The notes: generated from the letters alone by a model not told the origin. A stretch of DNA of 64,000 nt from Megaustenia siamemsis (GCA_032433765.1 JAVIAB010000025.1:34582282-34646281), one strand, 5' to 3'. Positions 53,115 to 64,000 are shown, numbered from the stretch's first letter. Made by a program: numbers and translations.

Positions 53115-53450
53115 ACAGACATTCTGAGAGGAGAACATATATCAAATCTTTATACGTACAGACGTTCTGAGAGGAGAACATATATCAAATCTTTATACGT
53201 ACAGACGTTCTGAGAGGAGAACATATATCAAATCTTTATACGTACAGACGTTCTGAGAGGAGAAACATATATCAAATCTTTATACGTACAGACGTTCTGA
53301 GAGGAGAACATATATCAAATCTTTATACGTACAGACGTTCTGAGAGGAGAACATATATCAAATCTTTATACGTACAGACGTTCTGAGAGGAGAACATATA
53401 TCAAATCTGTATACGTACAAACGCTCTCAGATGAGGAAAAATATATAATC
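53115..53450. repeat. 43-bp tandem repeat, about 7 copies
   Basis: Unit ACGTTCTGAGAGGAGAACAT, ATATCAAATCTTTATACGTA, CAG, nearly identical copies. Confidence 0.96.
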
Positions 53451-53454
53451 GGTA

Positions 53455-53615
53455 CATGTAAACATATTCTGAAAGAGGTCAAAGCAAGAAGAGAGCTAAT
53501 TTCCAACAATAGGAAGAAACAGTTATCACTTTTGTGGCCATGTAAAGTGAAGAGAACATCTGGAATATATTGTAACAACTGGGACAATTGAGGGACGAAG
53601 AGATAGAGGGAAGCT
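53455..53615 (+). pseudogene. RTE-B LINE, left half of a copy split by the LTR element
   Basis: From the KEVKARRELISNNRKKQLSL-like region through LEYIVTTGTIEGRRDRGK. Interrupted after GGGAAGCT at 53615 and resumed at 63660. Confidence 0.8.
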
Positions 53616-54559
53616 TATAGCCGTGTTCTATTTGTTCTTCGTATATGACACGACACCACACATTCAAGAATGAACACACTTGGTATGTTATAAATAAGTC
53701 ATCATTTATTATCTACATACATATAGATACTATCAGGCTATCCTTCCTAGCGGTTCTGTAGATACTTGTTCGATCTGTTAACAGCCTTAGCCGCTGAAGT
53801 ATTTCGACTACCGTCGGTGTTGTACCTCAGCTATTCGTATAGTGGATATACTATCCGCCTCTCTAGCTCTCATACGTCTGTTTCTTCTGTTTCTAACGTT
53901 CTCCAATGGCTATCTCGGGTGTCTGTCTCTAGTTCTAGTCTCGTCTCTAAGTTGAAGTTCTTCTGTGACTATCTCAGTTCCTATCGGTCGCTAGTGCATG
54001 GCTATCTCTGTGTGTTCCTAGTTCGAAGTAAAAAAGTGGAAGCCCCTTTCTCAAGTCTGCCATATCACTGTTATACCCCTGTCCTTTTACCCACAGTTTA
54101 CCTTTTCCCTTGCCAACTATGGCATTTGACACTGTTCCACTCCTCTCTGCACTCAAGTGACCCTCTCCGATCATCTGACACCGCGTAACTAGCCCTTTTT
54201 TTGTTTATGAGTTTTACGTTCCCCACCAACAGCTAAGGTCATTCCCCAGCCATCTGGCACCTTTAGTTTATGAGTTCTACATTCCCACCAACAGCTAAGG
54301 TCATTCCCCAGCCATCTGGCACCTTAGTTTATGAGTTCTACGTTCCCCACCAACAGCTAAGGTCATTCCCAGCCATCTGGCACCTTTAGTTTATGAGTTC
54401 TACATTCCTTACTGAAGCGTACGATAAGTTTATAACCAGTGGTCAGTCAGTGTGGTTTAACATGGTCTCTTAGTCATCCCTATGATAATTTTGTGTAATC
54501 CTGTTTTGTCCTCACTTAATTATGATTTAAATATGTATGTTTCATCATTCTCGGCTACA
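53616..54559 (-). repeat. 3' LTR (left)
   Basis: On the minus strand starts TGTAGCCGAGAATGATGAAA and ends CACGGCTATA. Contains three copies of a ~63-bp internal repeat (CCACCAACAGCTAAGGTCAT...) at 54215-54410. Confidence 0.9.
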
Positions 54560-54579
54560 TATCTTTCCCTATTCTCTAG
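54560..54579 (-). other. polypurine tract candidate
   Basis: Minus strand CTAGAGAATAGGGAAAGATA lies directly upstream of the 3' LTR, where plus-strand DNA synthesis is primed in LTR elements. Confidence 0.6.
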
Positions 54580-57500
54580 TGAGAAAATATGCCAAGATTT
54601 TCTCACTCAAAAAAATAAAAATATAACCGTGTAGTTTTCCATCCCTACCCGTCAATGTCATCTGACAATATAGTCACTCTACGTCAATAAAGGGCAGCTA
54701 TACATCAACTATAGCATCAAACATACACAGAGTATGTCAAAGTACATAACTTAATCCATGACATTTATCAAATATATCAAAGACATTATCCAGTAAAGCA
54801 ATTAAAATAAATCTTGCATGACACCTATTAAAAAAACTCATTTATAAAATAAATCAGTCCCATTCCAAAAATAATTTCAAAGTCAAAACACAATACATGA
54901 CAACAACAAAATAACCCTCGAGTCTGTTCCAAAAATAGGCTAAAAATCATTCAGTCCATACACAGCAACTTGTCTGTTCTGGAGGACCTGAATTCAGACC
55001 TAAACAATTTTCACTAAGCTCATCTCATACCTCTTAAGAGTCTGTAACTTAAAAATGTTGAGGCTGTAACCAACAACATCCTTATATATGGTACTACTGC
55101 AACATGAACTTTGAAAGTATTAATAAAAATATATGACAATATATTCAACATCTCTACTGTCATTACAACATACATTTTTGACAGTTGTCTAGAACATTTC
55201 TGAAATAGAGGCAGACATTAATTGTACACATGTCTTCATGCACGTTAGACATAATATCCTCTCAATTCACATAAGAACATATAACAATAATTGGACAACT
55301 CACACATCTCCGGAGATCACAATCACAAACAAACGAATAGCTCGAGCAAATAAATGACATCTTATTTACACAATCTCAATTACTTAAATTTGAATAATTA
55401 TTTATAGTCATTCGACTACCGTCACGTTAGTCTCAATAAATTCTCTCATGAATTCTCTTGTTTTTTCTCATACATCAGTGTACAAGGTCCTCTGACATTT
55501 CTTGCACAACTCTAGTCATTAGACTACAGATATATGATTTTCTTCTCATTAATTCTTTATCTGATACACCTTTTTATACGTACTCTCATATAACTTCTTA
55601 TGAAACTGGGGAGGTAACAAGGATAGGGAAGAGATGGGAATTTAATACAGGTCAAGGGGAGATAAAGCTGAGGTGTTCTTAAGAGAGGGATCGAGAGAGG
55701 CGTGTTTCACGGGCTAGTTGTGGCGTGAACTTATTCGGGAATCGCGAGTTTTGAAATAAGGGGTGAGAAGTTAGAAACGGAACAGTTGAGTTGGGTTGGG
55801 TTGGGTTGGGTTGGGTTGGGTTGGTCAATCGATTCAGAGCGTTGGTTCATCGCGGGGTGGGTGTACAGCCGATTACCGTGAACGATGGGGGGGGGGGGAT
55901 TCAGACAGTTGTCCATAACAGGTCAGTTTATGATGTGCTAGTTTAGCTAGTTACATGTAAATTCCAGGAGAAGTGTAGATATAGAAATAGTCATGAAGAC
56001 ACTTTACTACGAAATGGTAGTTTCTAACAGTTCAGAGACATGTGTATTATTTGTGAGTGTTCGCACCAGTATTAGATTAGGAATAGTCATGAAGAGACTT
56101 TTGAATTATTTGTGAGTGCTCTCACTAGCACAAGTGCAGAGACGTTTGTATTATTGTGAGGGTCTCACTCAAGTTGAGGAGGCGAATGATATCATGCATC
56201 TAATGTAGTGTCAGTGCGAGAATCAAGCCGGAATGAGAGGCCACCATGAGAGTGGCTATGGACATTTGTAAATTGCAGGGGAGGGATTGTTGTGTGTAAT
56301 AAACGTTAGTTTGTTGAATTCCATGGTGTTGATACCTGCTATGTTCGCTGCTATCTGTGTTGTTGTCTGGTCCTAGCGACGAACAGGTCCGGGTGTGTCC
56401 GGAACCACGGGCATAGCAGCGCGGAGTACAATTCAGAACGATCAACAGGCAGTTCAAGACGTCCAGGTCAGTGCAAATGGCTGACGTCCAAGGTGGCTGG
56501 TAGAGTCTCGTAAGGTACTCATATCTCCACGAGCTACTATCGACACAACCACAGAGGAAAGTCGAGGGAGAGTCAGGTCGCCATTAGCGCTGTGAAGTGT
56601 TCTAAAAGTCAAGCAGGGGTTGGCTCAGAGTTCAGCGAGCTGTCTATGTGCATCTTCCTGGTAAGGTGCATACGGGTGCAAGTCTTAATCGAGTCTTTCC
56701 AGCAGTGAAGTGGACAACCAGCCAAGACAACGCAGGCAAGAGAAAACTTGTTTGCTATAATTTCTACTGTCCATAACAACGGTGAAGGCATCGGTACTGT
56801 CCATAACAACGCAGGCGGAGAAAGGCCGGTATCAGTCACGTGTAGAGTTACATGCGGTGTGTGTGTGTGTGCACACGACGTCGCATGTATGCACAAAGTA
56901 CACGGCAGGGTTAAGGAAGGAGTCTGTACAAATCGAGCCATTAAGCCTGCTACACTTATACGTACTCTCATATAACTTATGATTACTCCCATATAACTTC
57001 TTATGATTACTCTCATATAACTTCTTATGATTACTCTCATATAACTTCTTATGATTACTCTCATATAACTTCTTATGATTACTCTCATATAACTTCTTAT
57101 GATTACTCTCATATAACATCTTCAGAACATTCTCACATAACTTTCTACGAGTTACCACTCTCTTTACATAATTACTATATTTACAACCTAACTTCCTTTA
57201 GGTCAACTCAAAACACAGGTTATCACCCTTGGTTCTCTTTTCTTCACATAAATTTCTCCATGTACAACCTAATATCTTCTAGGTTATCTCAAACACAGGT
57301 TATCACATTTGTTTCTCACTTCTTTTTTCTTCCTCACTTACTACATACAATTGATCTCTCGTAAACTTGGATTACCATCTAATTTAGTAGTTAACTACTT
57401 CTGATCAACTACTCAAGTCTGTATTTCCTCTGAGGCTATCACTCTTTTCCATCAGTTTTCTTGCCTACCCTTATTCTATACCTCTCCTCTTACAACTTGG

Positions 57501-57738
57501 AGCTTCTTCTGATGAAAATTCATACGGTCTTTTCTTTATTTGATCTTCTTCTTCTATCAATGACTCCTCCACTGTCTCGTAACTATCTGATGCAACAGAG
57601 TTCGTTGCTTTCATTTCATTATAACTTAAATTGTCCTTATCTTCTTGTGCTAATCTGTTTTCCCTTATCCTCTAAGCGTTGCCTTCTTTCTAGTTATATC
57701 CTTAACTGCTTGTTGAGGTAAAATGTATTTGTTTCTGG
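54580..57738. other. non-coding interior of the LTR element
   Basis: About 3.2 kb without a recognised protein. It holds a (GGTTG)n run at 55790-55826, repeats of ATAGTCATGAAGA and TTATTTGTGAGTG at 55985-56160, and a 24-bp array at 56950-57125. Frames of 60-167 codons in it have no motif. Confidence 0.5.
56950..57125. repeat. 24-bp tandem repeat
   Basis: TTATGATTACTCTCATATAA plus CTTC, about seven copies; frames such as LYESNHKK repeats are artefacts. Confidence 0.93.
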
Positions 57739-57989
57739 TTACCACTTAATTGTTACTTTTCTTCTTTTGTGCCTCTTCCCTCTCACGTCGCTAATGGGTG
57801 ACAAGTTTCCTCGTTCTGACCTATATTCTTCTCTCAATCTGCTACCTTTATCTATTTCTTCCTTGTGGTCTAAAAATTCTTGCATTCGCCCCAAACGCTT
57901 GGCATAATGCCGGTCTACTTTAACTCTGGCATCGTCTTTTCTTCTCTTTTCAGCAATAATAGCATCACGCTCTGGTGTTCCCAACGGCC

Positions 57990-58441
57990 AAAATGTTACT
58001 TGGTCTACTATTTCTACTTGGTTTTGCTTATCCTCATCACACTGACCTATAGCTACTATTTCTACTTGGTTTTGCTTATCCTCATTACACTGACCTATAG
58101 CTGCTATTTCTACTTGGTTTTGCTTATCCTCATCACACTGACCTATAGCTGCTATTTCTACTTGGTTTTGCTTATCCTCATCACACTGACCTATAGCTGC
58201 TATTTCTACTTGGTTTTGCTTATCCTCATCACACTGACTTATAGCTACTATTTCTACTTGGTTTTGCTTATCCTCATCACACTGACCTATAGCTGCTATT
58301 TCTACTTGGTTTTACTTATCCTCATCACACTGACCTATAGCTACTATTTCTACTTGGTTTTGCTTATCCTCATCACACTGACCTATAGCTACTATTTCTA
58401 CTTGGTTTTGCTTATCCTCATCACACTGACCTATAGCTGCT
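57990..58441. repeat. 48-bp coding tandem repeat
   Basis: About 9 copies of a 16-residue unit on the minus strand. The period is a multiple of three, so expansion kept the frame. Confidence 0.95.
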
Positions 58442-59276
58442 AATTGCTTTTTCTTTACATTTTGTCTTTGGTCATTTGCTAACACATTATTTTTCCTATC
58501 TTGTTTCCTTACATTCTGACCTTCAGTTTCTATATGTTCTTTAGTATTCTCAAACTCTTTATTTATGGCAGCAATCCTTCTTTCTTGTATTGTCAGTATT
58601 CTGTCATCAGTTTCAGGACATTTCTGGCTACATTTTACCCCAGCTATTACTTCATTAGCATGTCTCTGTTCTACAGTTTTGTGTTTATTCTTTGTTTCTT
58701 CACCTACCCGTTGCTTATCACTCTCATCCTTTATCCTTGCAATTTCTTCATACAGTTGAAAATTGTGTCCTTCTAATCTGATAACAAGTCTAGTCAAGTC
58801 TTCAATATCATCCATTAACTCCTTGTTCCTGTCTGCCATATCCTCTACTTCTTTACCCATATCATCAGCATATCTGTCAGTTTCTGCCTTCTCTAATGCA
58901 CGGAGTTCTTCCAGTTCTTTAATTTTCTTCTCTGCATTTTATTTACAACCTCCAAACTATTTATGTCACTGCTGCGTTCTACCCTATCAGGTTTCCTTTT
59001 CTCGAGTTCTTTCTTCAAGCTTCATATTGTAGTTTCCATACTACTTACTTTATCATTCAAACCTACTATTTTTCTATGATTCTTTTCATTTGTTTGCTTT
59101 AGAATCCTAACCTCATCCTCTCTTTTCTTCAGTTTCTCACTCAACTCATATATTTGTCTGTCCTTTTCTATGTCTTTTTCCTGATCTTGTTTTAAGGCAA
59201 AGAACCTTGTCTCTTCACCTTTTCTGTTTGTGTAATTTTATCTTTATGTTTTGTTTTTCTTCCGACTTCTACTGTC

Positions 59277-60665
59277 TGTGTTTGTGCACAACTTACTGGT
59301 GTCACTATTACTTCTCTATCAGCACCTTCTGTTTGTGCACAACTTAATGGTGTCACTATTACTTCTCTATCAGCACCTTCTGTTTGTGCACAACTTACTG
59401 GTGTCACTATTACTTCTCTGTCGGCACCTTCTGTTTGTGCACAACTTACTGGTGTCACTATTACTTCTCTGTCAGCACCTTCTGTTTGTGCACAACTTAC
59501 TGGTGTCACTATTACTTATCTGTCAGCACCTTCTGTTTGTGCACAACTTACTGGTGTCACTATTACTTCTCTGTCAGCACCTTCTGTTTGTGCACAACTT
59601 ACTGGTGTCACTATTACTTCTCTGTCAGCGCCTTCTGTTTGTGCACAACTTACTGGTGTCACTATTACTTCTCTGTCAGCGCCTTCTGTTTGTGCACAAC
59701 TTACTGGTGTCACTATTACTTCTCTGTCAGCACCTTCTGTTTGTGCACAACTTACTGGTGTCACTATTACTTCTCTGTCAGCACCTTCTGTTTGTGCACA
59801 ACTTACTGGTGTCACTATTACTTCTCTGTCAGCACCTTCTGTTTGTGCACAACTTACTGGTGTCACTATTACTTCTCTGTCAGCACCTTCTGTTTGTGCA
59901 CAACTTACTGGTGTCACTATTACTTCTCTGTCAGCGCCTTCTGTTTGTGCACAACTTACTGGTGCCACTATTACTTCTCTATCAGCACCTTCTGTTTGTG
60001 CACAACTTACTGGTGTCACTATTACTTCTCTATCGGGCGCCTTCTGTTTGTGCACAACTTACTGGTGTCACTATTACTTCTCTATCAGCGCCTTCTGTTT
60101 GTGCACAACTTACTGGTGTCACTATTACTTCTCTGTCAGCGCCTTCTGTTTGTGCACAACTTACTGGTGTCACTATTACTTCTCTATCAGCGCCTTCTGT
60201 TTGTGCACAACTTACTGGTGTCACTATTACTTCTCTATCAGCGCCTTCTGTTTGTGCACAACTTACTGGTGTCACTATTACTTCTCAGTCAGCGCCTTCT
60301 GTTTGTGCACAACTTACTGGTGTCACTATTACTTCTCTGTCAGCGCCTTCTGTTTGTGCACAACTTACTGGTGTCACTATTACTTCTCTATCAGCGCCTT
60401 CTGTTTGTGCACAACTTACTGGTGTCACTATTACTTCTCTATCAGCGCCTTCTGTTTGTGCACAACTCACCGGTGTCACTATTACTTCTCTATCAGCGCC
60501 TTCTGTTTGTGCACAACTTACTGGTGTCACTATTACTTCTCTATCAGCGCCTTCTGTTTGTGCACAACTTACTGGTGTCACTATTACTTCTCTATCAGCG
60601 CCTTCTGTTTGTGCACAACTTACTGGTGTCACTATTACCTCTCTATCAGCGCCTTCTGTTTGTGT
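59277..60665. repeat. 51-bp coding tandem repeat, about 27 copies
   Basis: 17-residue unit on the minus strand. The antisense is open too, giving spurious plus-strand frames of 549 and 427 codons (FVHNLLVSLLLLCQHLL). Confidence 0.95.
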
Positions 60666-61163
60666 AGTTTTATTTTTAATTTCTACCTTTCTTTTGAATT
60701 GCTTTATTAAATCTTTCTATTTCATTTCCTCTTCTGCTGTGCTATATTCCTCTACGTCATTAGTTTCTTCTGATCTACTCTCCTCCCACTCACGTTCTTT
60801 CCTTATGCGTTTGTTAAACTGTATAGCATACAACCTATTATCAGTGTTTACAATTGTAATTTCCCTTCTCTCACATGGCCTTCTTCTAACTGGACTGTAA
60901 ACTTCAACTTGTAATTTGATATTATTTATTATATGATTGTCCTTGTTTAAAATGTTGTTTACAATCGCACTATCTTTGTATAGTATTATAGCTTTTTCAG
61001 TCTCCTCTGGCCTATCTGTTAATTTAAAAAACATTATCTCACCAAATTTTTTAAAATATTTCCTAACCTGTATTTCTTTCATGTCATTCTCTAATTTGTC
61101 TACTATTACTTTACAACTGTTTGTTTGTACGTTCTGTCTACCTTCCATGTCTTTTCGTGACAT

Positions 61164-61640
61164 AATAAACTACTGGAAACTATTTCAGCTGCCTAGTTCT
61201 ACCTGTTTACTTGACTATGTATGTACTTGTTCTCTGGAGGGCTATAATCTAACTGCAGTGATACTTTAATTTATGCTTTAAAATAAATGAACAATTAACA
61301 TAAATCAATTTCACTTTTATATATATATATATATTTTTTTTTTTAAATAATTCAGCAATTTTAATTTGGTCAGGGTTTCTGAAAGAAAATGAAACTTAAA
61401 ATTATTACCGTACCTGTGGAATGACAAAATTAATTATAGTTTACAATGACTGGTATGTCTATGCTTGTTAAAGGTAACAAAATGGTTACTATTTAACACT
61501 CTAACTGCTGCTTAACTAACTTAAATAACGAATTATTCGTCAAATTCTCACAGTTAGTGTGCACACTTCCTACTAACACACGCAATGATAACAGAATCAA
61601 TGATTTTATAACTATACTAGGCCTCTTGACTTGAATCTCC
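61164..61640. other. 5' leader part of the LTR element
   Basis: AT-rich, no frame. (AT)n and poly(T) at 61318-61345. Confidence 0.4.
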
Positions 61641-61644
61641 TGGA

Positions 61645-61872
61645 AATTACAATTGTTCTCGATCTACTGTTTACTGTTCTAGCACTGCACACGATGAAAC
61701 TGAATTCTATTATAAATTAAAACTGTTCTCTATCTACTGTTTACTGTTCTAGCACTGCACACGATGAAACTGAATTCTATTATAAATTAAAACTGTTCTC
61801 TATCTACTGATAATCTACTGTTTACTGTTCTAGCACTGCACATGATGAAACTGAATTCTATTATAAATTTTA
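61645..61872. repeat. ~78-bp tandem triplication in the leader
   Basis: TCTACTGTTTACTGTTCTAG, CACTGCACACGATGAAACTG, AATTCTATTATAAATT repeated three times. Confidence 0.9.
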
Positions 61873-62194
61873 ACAAAAACTTTGAGCTCACCAGACTTGA
61901 CCACATGTGTTGTTATTTCTGCTGGTGTGTCGAACAACACATAACACTGGTGAAAAAGGTGAAAGGTTTACTGCTGGACGACAATTCTCTTGGACGGCAC
62001 TTGAAGTTTTGACCAAAACATTGATGGTCAGCAGATAACAGGCTTGACACGCATGCACTGACAGTGTACGGTAGAGTTTCTTGTTAATGTGTTGGTCTGC
62101 TACAGATTCAGGTAAAGGTGGACTCTGGCTTGACCTATCTACTTGTTGGTCAACTTGCTCGTGAGGTGGGCTGGTTATGGAATGTGATGTGTTG

Positions 62195-62465
62195 ATTGTT
62201 CCCTTTATCTTCTCTCTGTACGTGTTGTGTTGATTCTTCTCGTTATCTTCTCTCTGTACGTGTTGTGTTGATTCTTCTCTTTATCTTCTCTCTGTACTTG
62301 TTGTGTTGATTCTTCTCTTTATCTTCTCTCTGTACGTGTTGTGTTGATTCTTCTCTTTATCTTCTCTCTGTACGTGTTGTGTTGATCCTTCTCTCTATTT
62401 TGTTGCGTTGATTCTTCTCTCTATTGTGCTGTGTCGATTCTTCTCTCTATCTTCTCTCTGTTGTG
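62195..62465. repeat. ~38-bp repeats next to the primer-binding site
   Basis: TTCTCTCTGTACGTGTTGTG, TTGATTCTTCTCTTTATC, six or more copies. Confidence 0.9.
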
Positions 62466-62479
62466 TTGTGGCTCCGATC

Positions 62480-62497
62480 CTGGTCACTGTGGTGCCA
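62480..62497 (-). other. primer-binding site candidate
   Basis: Minus strand TGGCACCACAGTGACCAG begins 11 bases inside the 5' LTR and starts with TGG, as expected for pairing with a tRNA CCA end. The matching tRNA was not identified. Confidence 0.55.
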
Positions 62498-62508
62498 ATT
62501 AATTACTG

Positions 62509-63659
62509 TATAGCCGTGTTCTAATTGTTCGTCTTATATGACACGACACCACACATTCAAGAATGAACACACTTGGTTGTGTTATAAATAAGTCATCATT
62601 TATTATCTACATACATATAGATACTATCAGGCTATCCTTCCTAGCGGTTCTGTAGATACTTGTTCGATCTGTTAACAGCCTTGGCCGCTGAAGTATTTTG
62701 ACTTCTGTCGGTGTTGTACCTCACCTATTCGTATAGTGGATATACTATCCGTCTCTCTATCTATGAGCCGCGATAGCTCAGTGGTTAGTGAACTGGACTA
62801 CCACGGACAAGGGGTAGGGTTCAATCCCAACCGACGGCTTCCGGGTTCACCCAGCCTTAAATGGGTACCGGATTTTTTTCTGGGAAAGTAAAGCAGCACG
62901 GGCGTAATACTCACCATATTACCACAAAAATCATGTGCTGAAGGTCTGTAAAATATAGGGTCACTAACACCATATTTTCCTATACGCCACTTGGGGGTAA
63001 TTTACTTTACTTACTCTCTATCTCTAGCTCTCATACGCCTGTTTCTTCTGTTTCTAACGTTCTCCAATGGATATCTAGGGTGCCTGTCTCTAGTTCTAGG
63101 CACGTCTCTAAGTTGAAGTTCTTCTGTGACTATCTAAGTTCCTATCGGTCGCTAGTGCGTGGCTATCTCTGTGTGTTCCTAGTTCGAAGTAAAAAAGTGG
63201 AAGCCCCTTTCTCAAGTCTGCCCTCTAACTTTTATACTCCTGTCTTTTACCCACAGTTTACCTTTTCCCTTGCCAACTATGGCATTTGACACTGTTCCAC
63301 TCCTCTCTGCACTCAAGTGACCCTCTCCGATCATCTGACACCGCGTGACTAGCCCATTTTTTGTTAATGAGTTTTACGTTCCCCACCAACAGCTAAGGTC
63401 ATTCCCCAGCCATCTGGCACCTTTAGTTTATGAGTTCTACGTTCCCCACCAACAGCTAAAGTCATTCCCCAGCCATCTAGCACCTTTAGTTTATGAGTTC
63501 TACATTCCTTACTGAAGGCTACGATAAGTTTACAACCAGTGGTCAGTCAGTGCGGTTTAACATGGTCTCTTGGTCATCCCTATGCTAATTTTGTCTAATT
63601 CTGTTTTGTCCTCACTTAATTATGATTTAAATATGTATGTTTCATCATTCACGGTTACA
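62509..63659 (-). repeat. 5' LTR (right), carrying a SINE A insertion
   Basis: Same sequence as 53616-54559, but with a 251-bp SINE A (plus 10-bp target duplication) and only two copies of the ~63-bp internal repeat. The terminal TGTAACCGTG corresponds to TGTAGCCGAG of the left LTR. Confidence 0.9.
62763..63013 (+). mobile_element. SINE A, single-head copy inside the 5' LTR
   Basis: Starts at head 2 (GAGCCGCGATAGCTCAGTGG) without head 1, body and TTTACTTTACTT end. Flanked by the 10-bp duplication CTCTCTATCT (62753-62762 and 63014-63023), so this single-head form inserted as such. Confidence 0.9.
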
Positions 63660-63790
63660 AGCTAGAGAAAATATACCAGACATCTTAAGTAATGGCTTGG
63701 CAGAAGTCAACAACAGAAATGATAAATAACTGTCGAGATCGAAAGTTGTGGATAGATGTGGTTATCTATGCCAGCAGGCTTGGTACTTGA

Positions 63791-63795
<5 letters not shown>
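63660..63795 (+). pseudogene. RTE-B LINE, right half of the split copy
   Basis: Continues from 53615: AGAGAAAATATACCAGACAT, then the WLGRSQQQK-type and CRDRKLWIDVVIYASRL region, and a TGATGAATATATATAT tail. Confidence 0.85.

Positions 63796-63860
<65 letters not shown>
63793..63860. repeat. (TA)n followed by (GA)n
   Basis: TATATA run then GAGAGA run at the end of an RTE-B tail. The rest of the window to 64000 has no recognised feature. Confidence 0.93.
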
Positions 63861-63865
<5 letters not shown>

Positions 63866-64000
63866 GGGGGAACAATAATTTCTTGTTTAATTCTAAAAGA
63901 ATGAAAACATTATTTACAATTACTACACTATTACTGTATAATAAATAACATAACCTACATTAGAGTGGAAGTGACTTGTTTACAATTAATATAATGTATG

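Larger units (their letters stand above)
57739..61163 (-). pseudogene. large decayed ORF of the LTR element: RRM, repeats, coiled coil
   Basis: One ancestral frame of about 1140 codons with several breaks. (1) 61163-60717: RRM-like domain, RNP2-like CKVIVDKL, then VRKYFKKFGEIMFFKL and RNP1-like EKAIILYKD, then a basic/acidic segment ending EEEMK and TAG. (2) After the TAG the same frame continues into about 27 copies of ADREVIVTPVSCAQTEG (51 bp, 60665-59277) with a TGA near 60285, a frameshift near 60030 and a TAA near 59516. (3) 59230-58441: charged, heptad-like coiled coil (KELMDDIEDLTRLVIRLEGH; EEIARIKDESDKQRVGEE). (4) About nine copies of AIGQCDEDKQNQVEIV (48 bp) with one TAA at 58314. 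(5) 57990-57739: basic end GKRHKRRKVTIKW. The RRM suggests RNA binding, perhaps a Gag-like packaging role; that is inference. Confidence 0.75.
53616..63659 (-). mobile_element. 10-kb LTR-flanked element without recognisable pol
   Basis: Direct repeats at 53616-54559 and 62509-63659 bound a unit with a 4-bp target duplication AGCT (53612-53615 and 63660-63663). Read on the minus strand, a primer-binding-site-like TGGCACCACAGTGACC lies 11 bases inside the right LTR, and a purine tract precedes the left LTR, so the orientation is minus. Between them is one ancient frame of about 1140 codons (61163-57739) and 3.2 kb of non-coding sequence. I see no protease, reverse transcriptase, RNase H or integrase motif on either strand. 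It would need another element's enzymes to move. Confidence 0.85.

Noticed and set aside
55790..55826. Telomere-like (GGTTG)n
   Set aside because: Short pentanucleotide run inside the LTR element; animal telomeres are usually TTAGGG, and nothing else suggests a chromosome end.
56609..57158. 108- and 167-codon minus-strand frames
   Set aside because: Largely the 24-bp repeat; the remainder has no motif or conserved neighbour.
59251..60900. 549- and 427-codon plus-strand hydrophobic frames
   Set aside because: Antisense of the 51-bp coding repeat. The minus frame joins an RRM and a coiled coil outside the repeat, the plus frames join nothing.

Overview
The window is eukaryotic, AT-rich and intron- and repeat-dominated, with no bacterial-style gene organisation. 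Three lines of evidence point to an invertebrate animal, most likely a lophotrochozoan and perhaps a gastropod mollusc: the immunoglobulin (Ig) domain split over three phase-compatible exons, the many RTE-like LINE tails, and tRNA-derived SINEs. The taxonomic call is inference. Nearly every long open frame is either a transposon remnant or the translation of a tandem repeat.

Likely host-gene content is small and lies mostly on the minus strand. Three exons (48726-48834, 46780-46909, 36487-36634) have consensus splice sites and matching phases and together encode one complete Ig-like domain. Other short exon-like islands lie to their left: 26.4 kb, 12.2 kb, 10.95 kb, 9.2 kb (a basic, tail-like segment) and a signal-peptide-like first exon at 1.94-1.98 kb that would start a further gene leaving the window. 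They may belong to one or several related genes. Joining them is inference except for the three Ig exons.

Mobile elements: (i) many 3' fragments of two RTE-like LINE families (called RTE-A and RTE-B here), both ending in (GAT)n-like tails; (ii) LINE-C, whose 3' end runs into (TATC/GATA)n, plus remnants of LINE-D and LINE-E; (iii) two copies of a Tc1/mariner-superfamily transposon with an unusually wide DD82E-type catalytic spacing, one at 42.6-44.7 kb and one at 26.4-30.4 kb that is itself split by a related element; (iv) at least four tRNA-derived SINE families (A-D), of which SINE A exists as a dimer with two tRNA-like heads; (v) a 10-kb LTR-flanked element (53616-63659, minus orientation) inserted into an RTE-B copy. 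The LTR element has a primer-binding site and polypurine tract but no visible pol. It carries instead one decayed ~1140-codon frame: an RRM-like domain, about 27 copies of a 17-residue repeat, a coiled coil, about nine 16-residue repeats and a basic C-terminus.

Layout: 0-9 kb minisatellites, LINE/SINE pieces and a long (TATC)n tract; 9-19 kb one RTE-A copy between long direct repeats, a polypurine tract, and large 50-, 26-, 38- and 36-bp arrays; 19-26 kb LINE fragments and an unclassified 1.6-kb segment; 26-31 kb nested DNA transposons; 31-42 kb SINE/LINE fragments, minisatellites and Ig exon C; 42-49 kb DNA transposon, LINE fragments, Ig exons B and A; 49-53.6 kb nested SINE/RTE complex and minisatellites; 53.6-63.7 kb the LTR element; 63.7-64 kb RTE tail and simple repeats.
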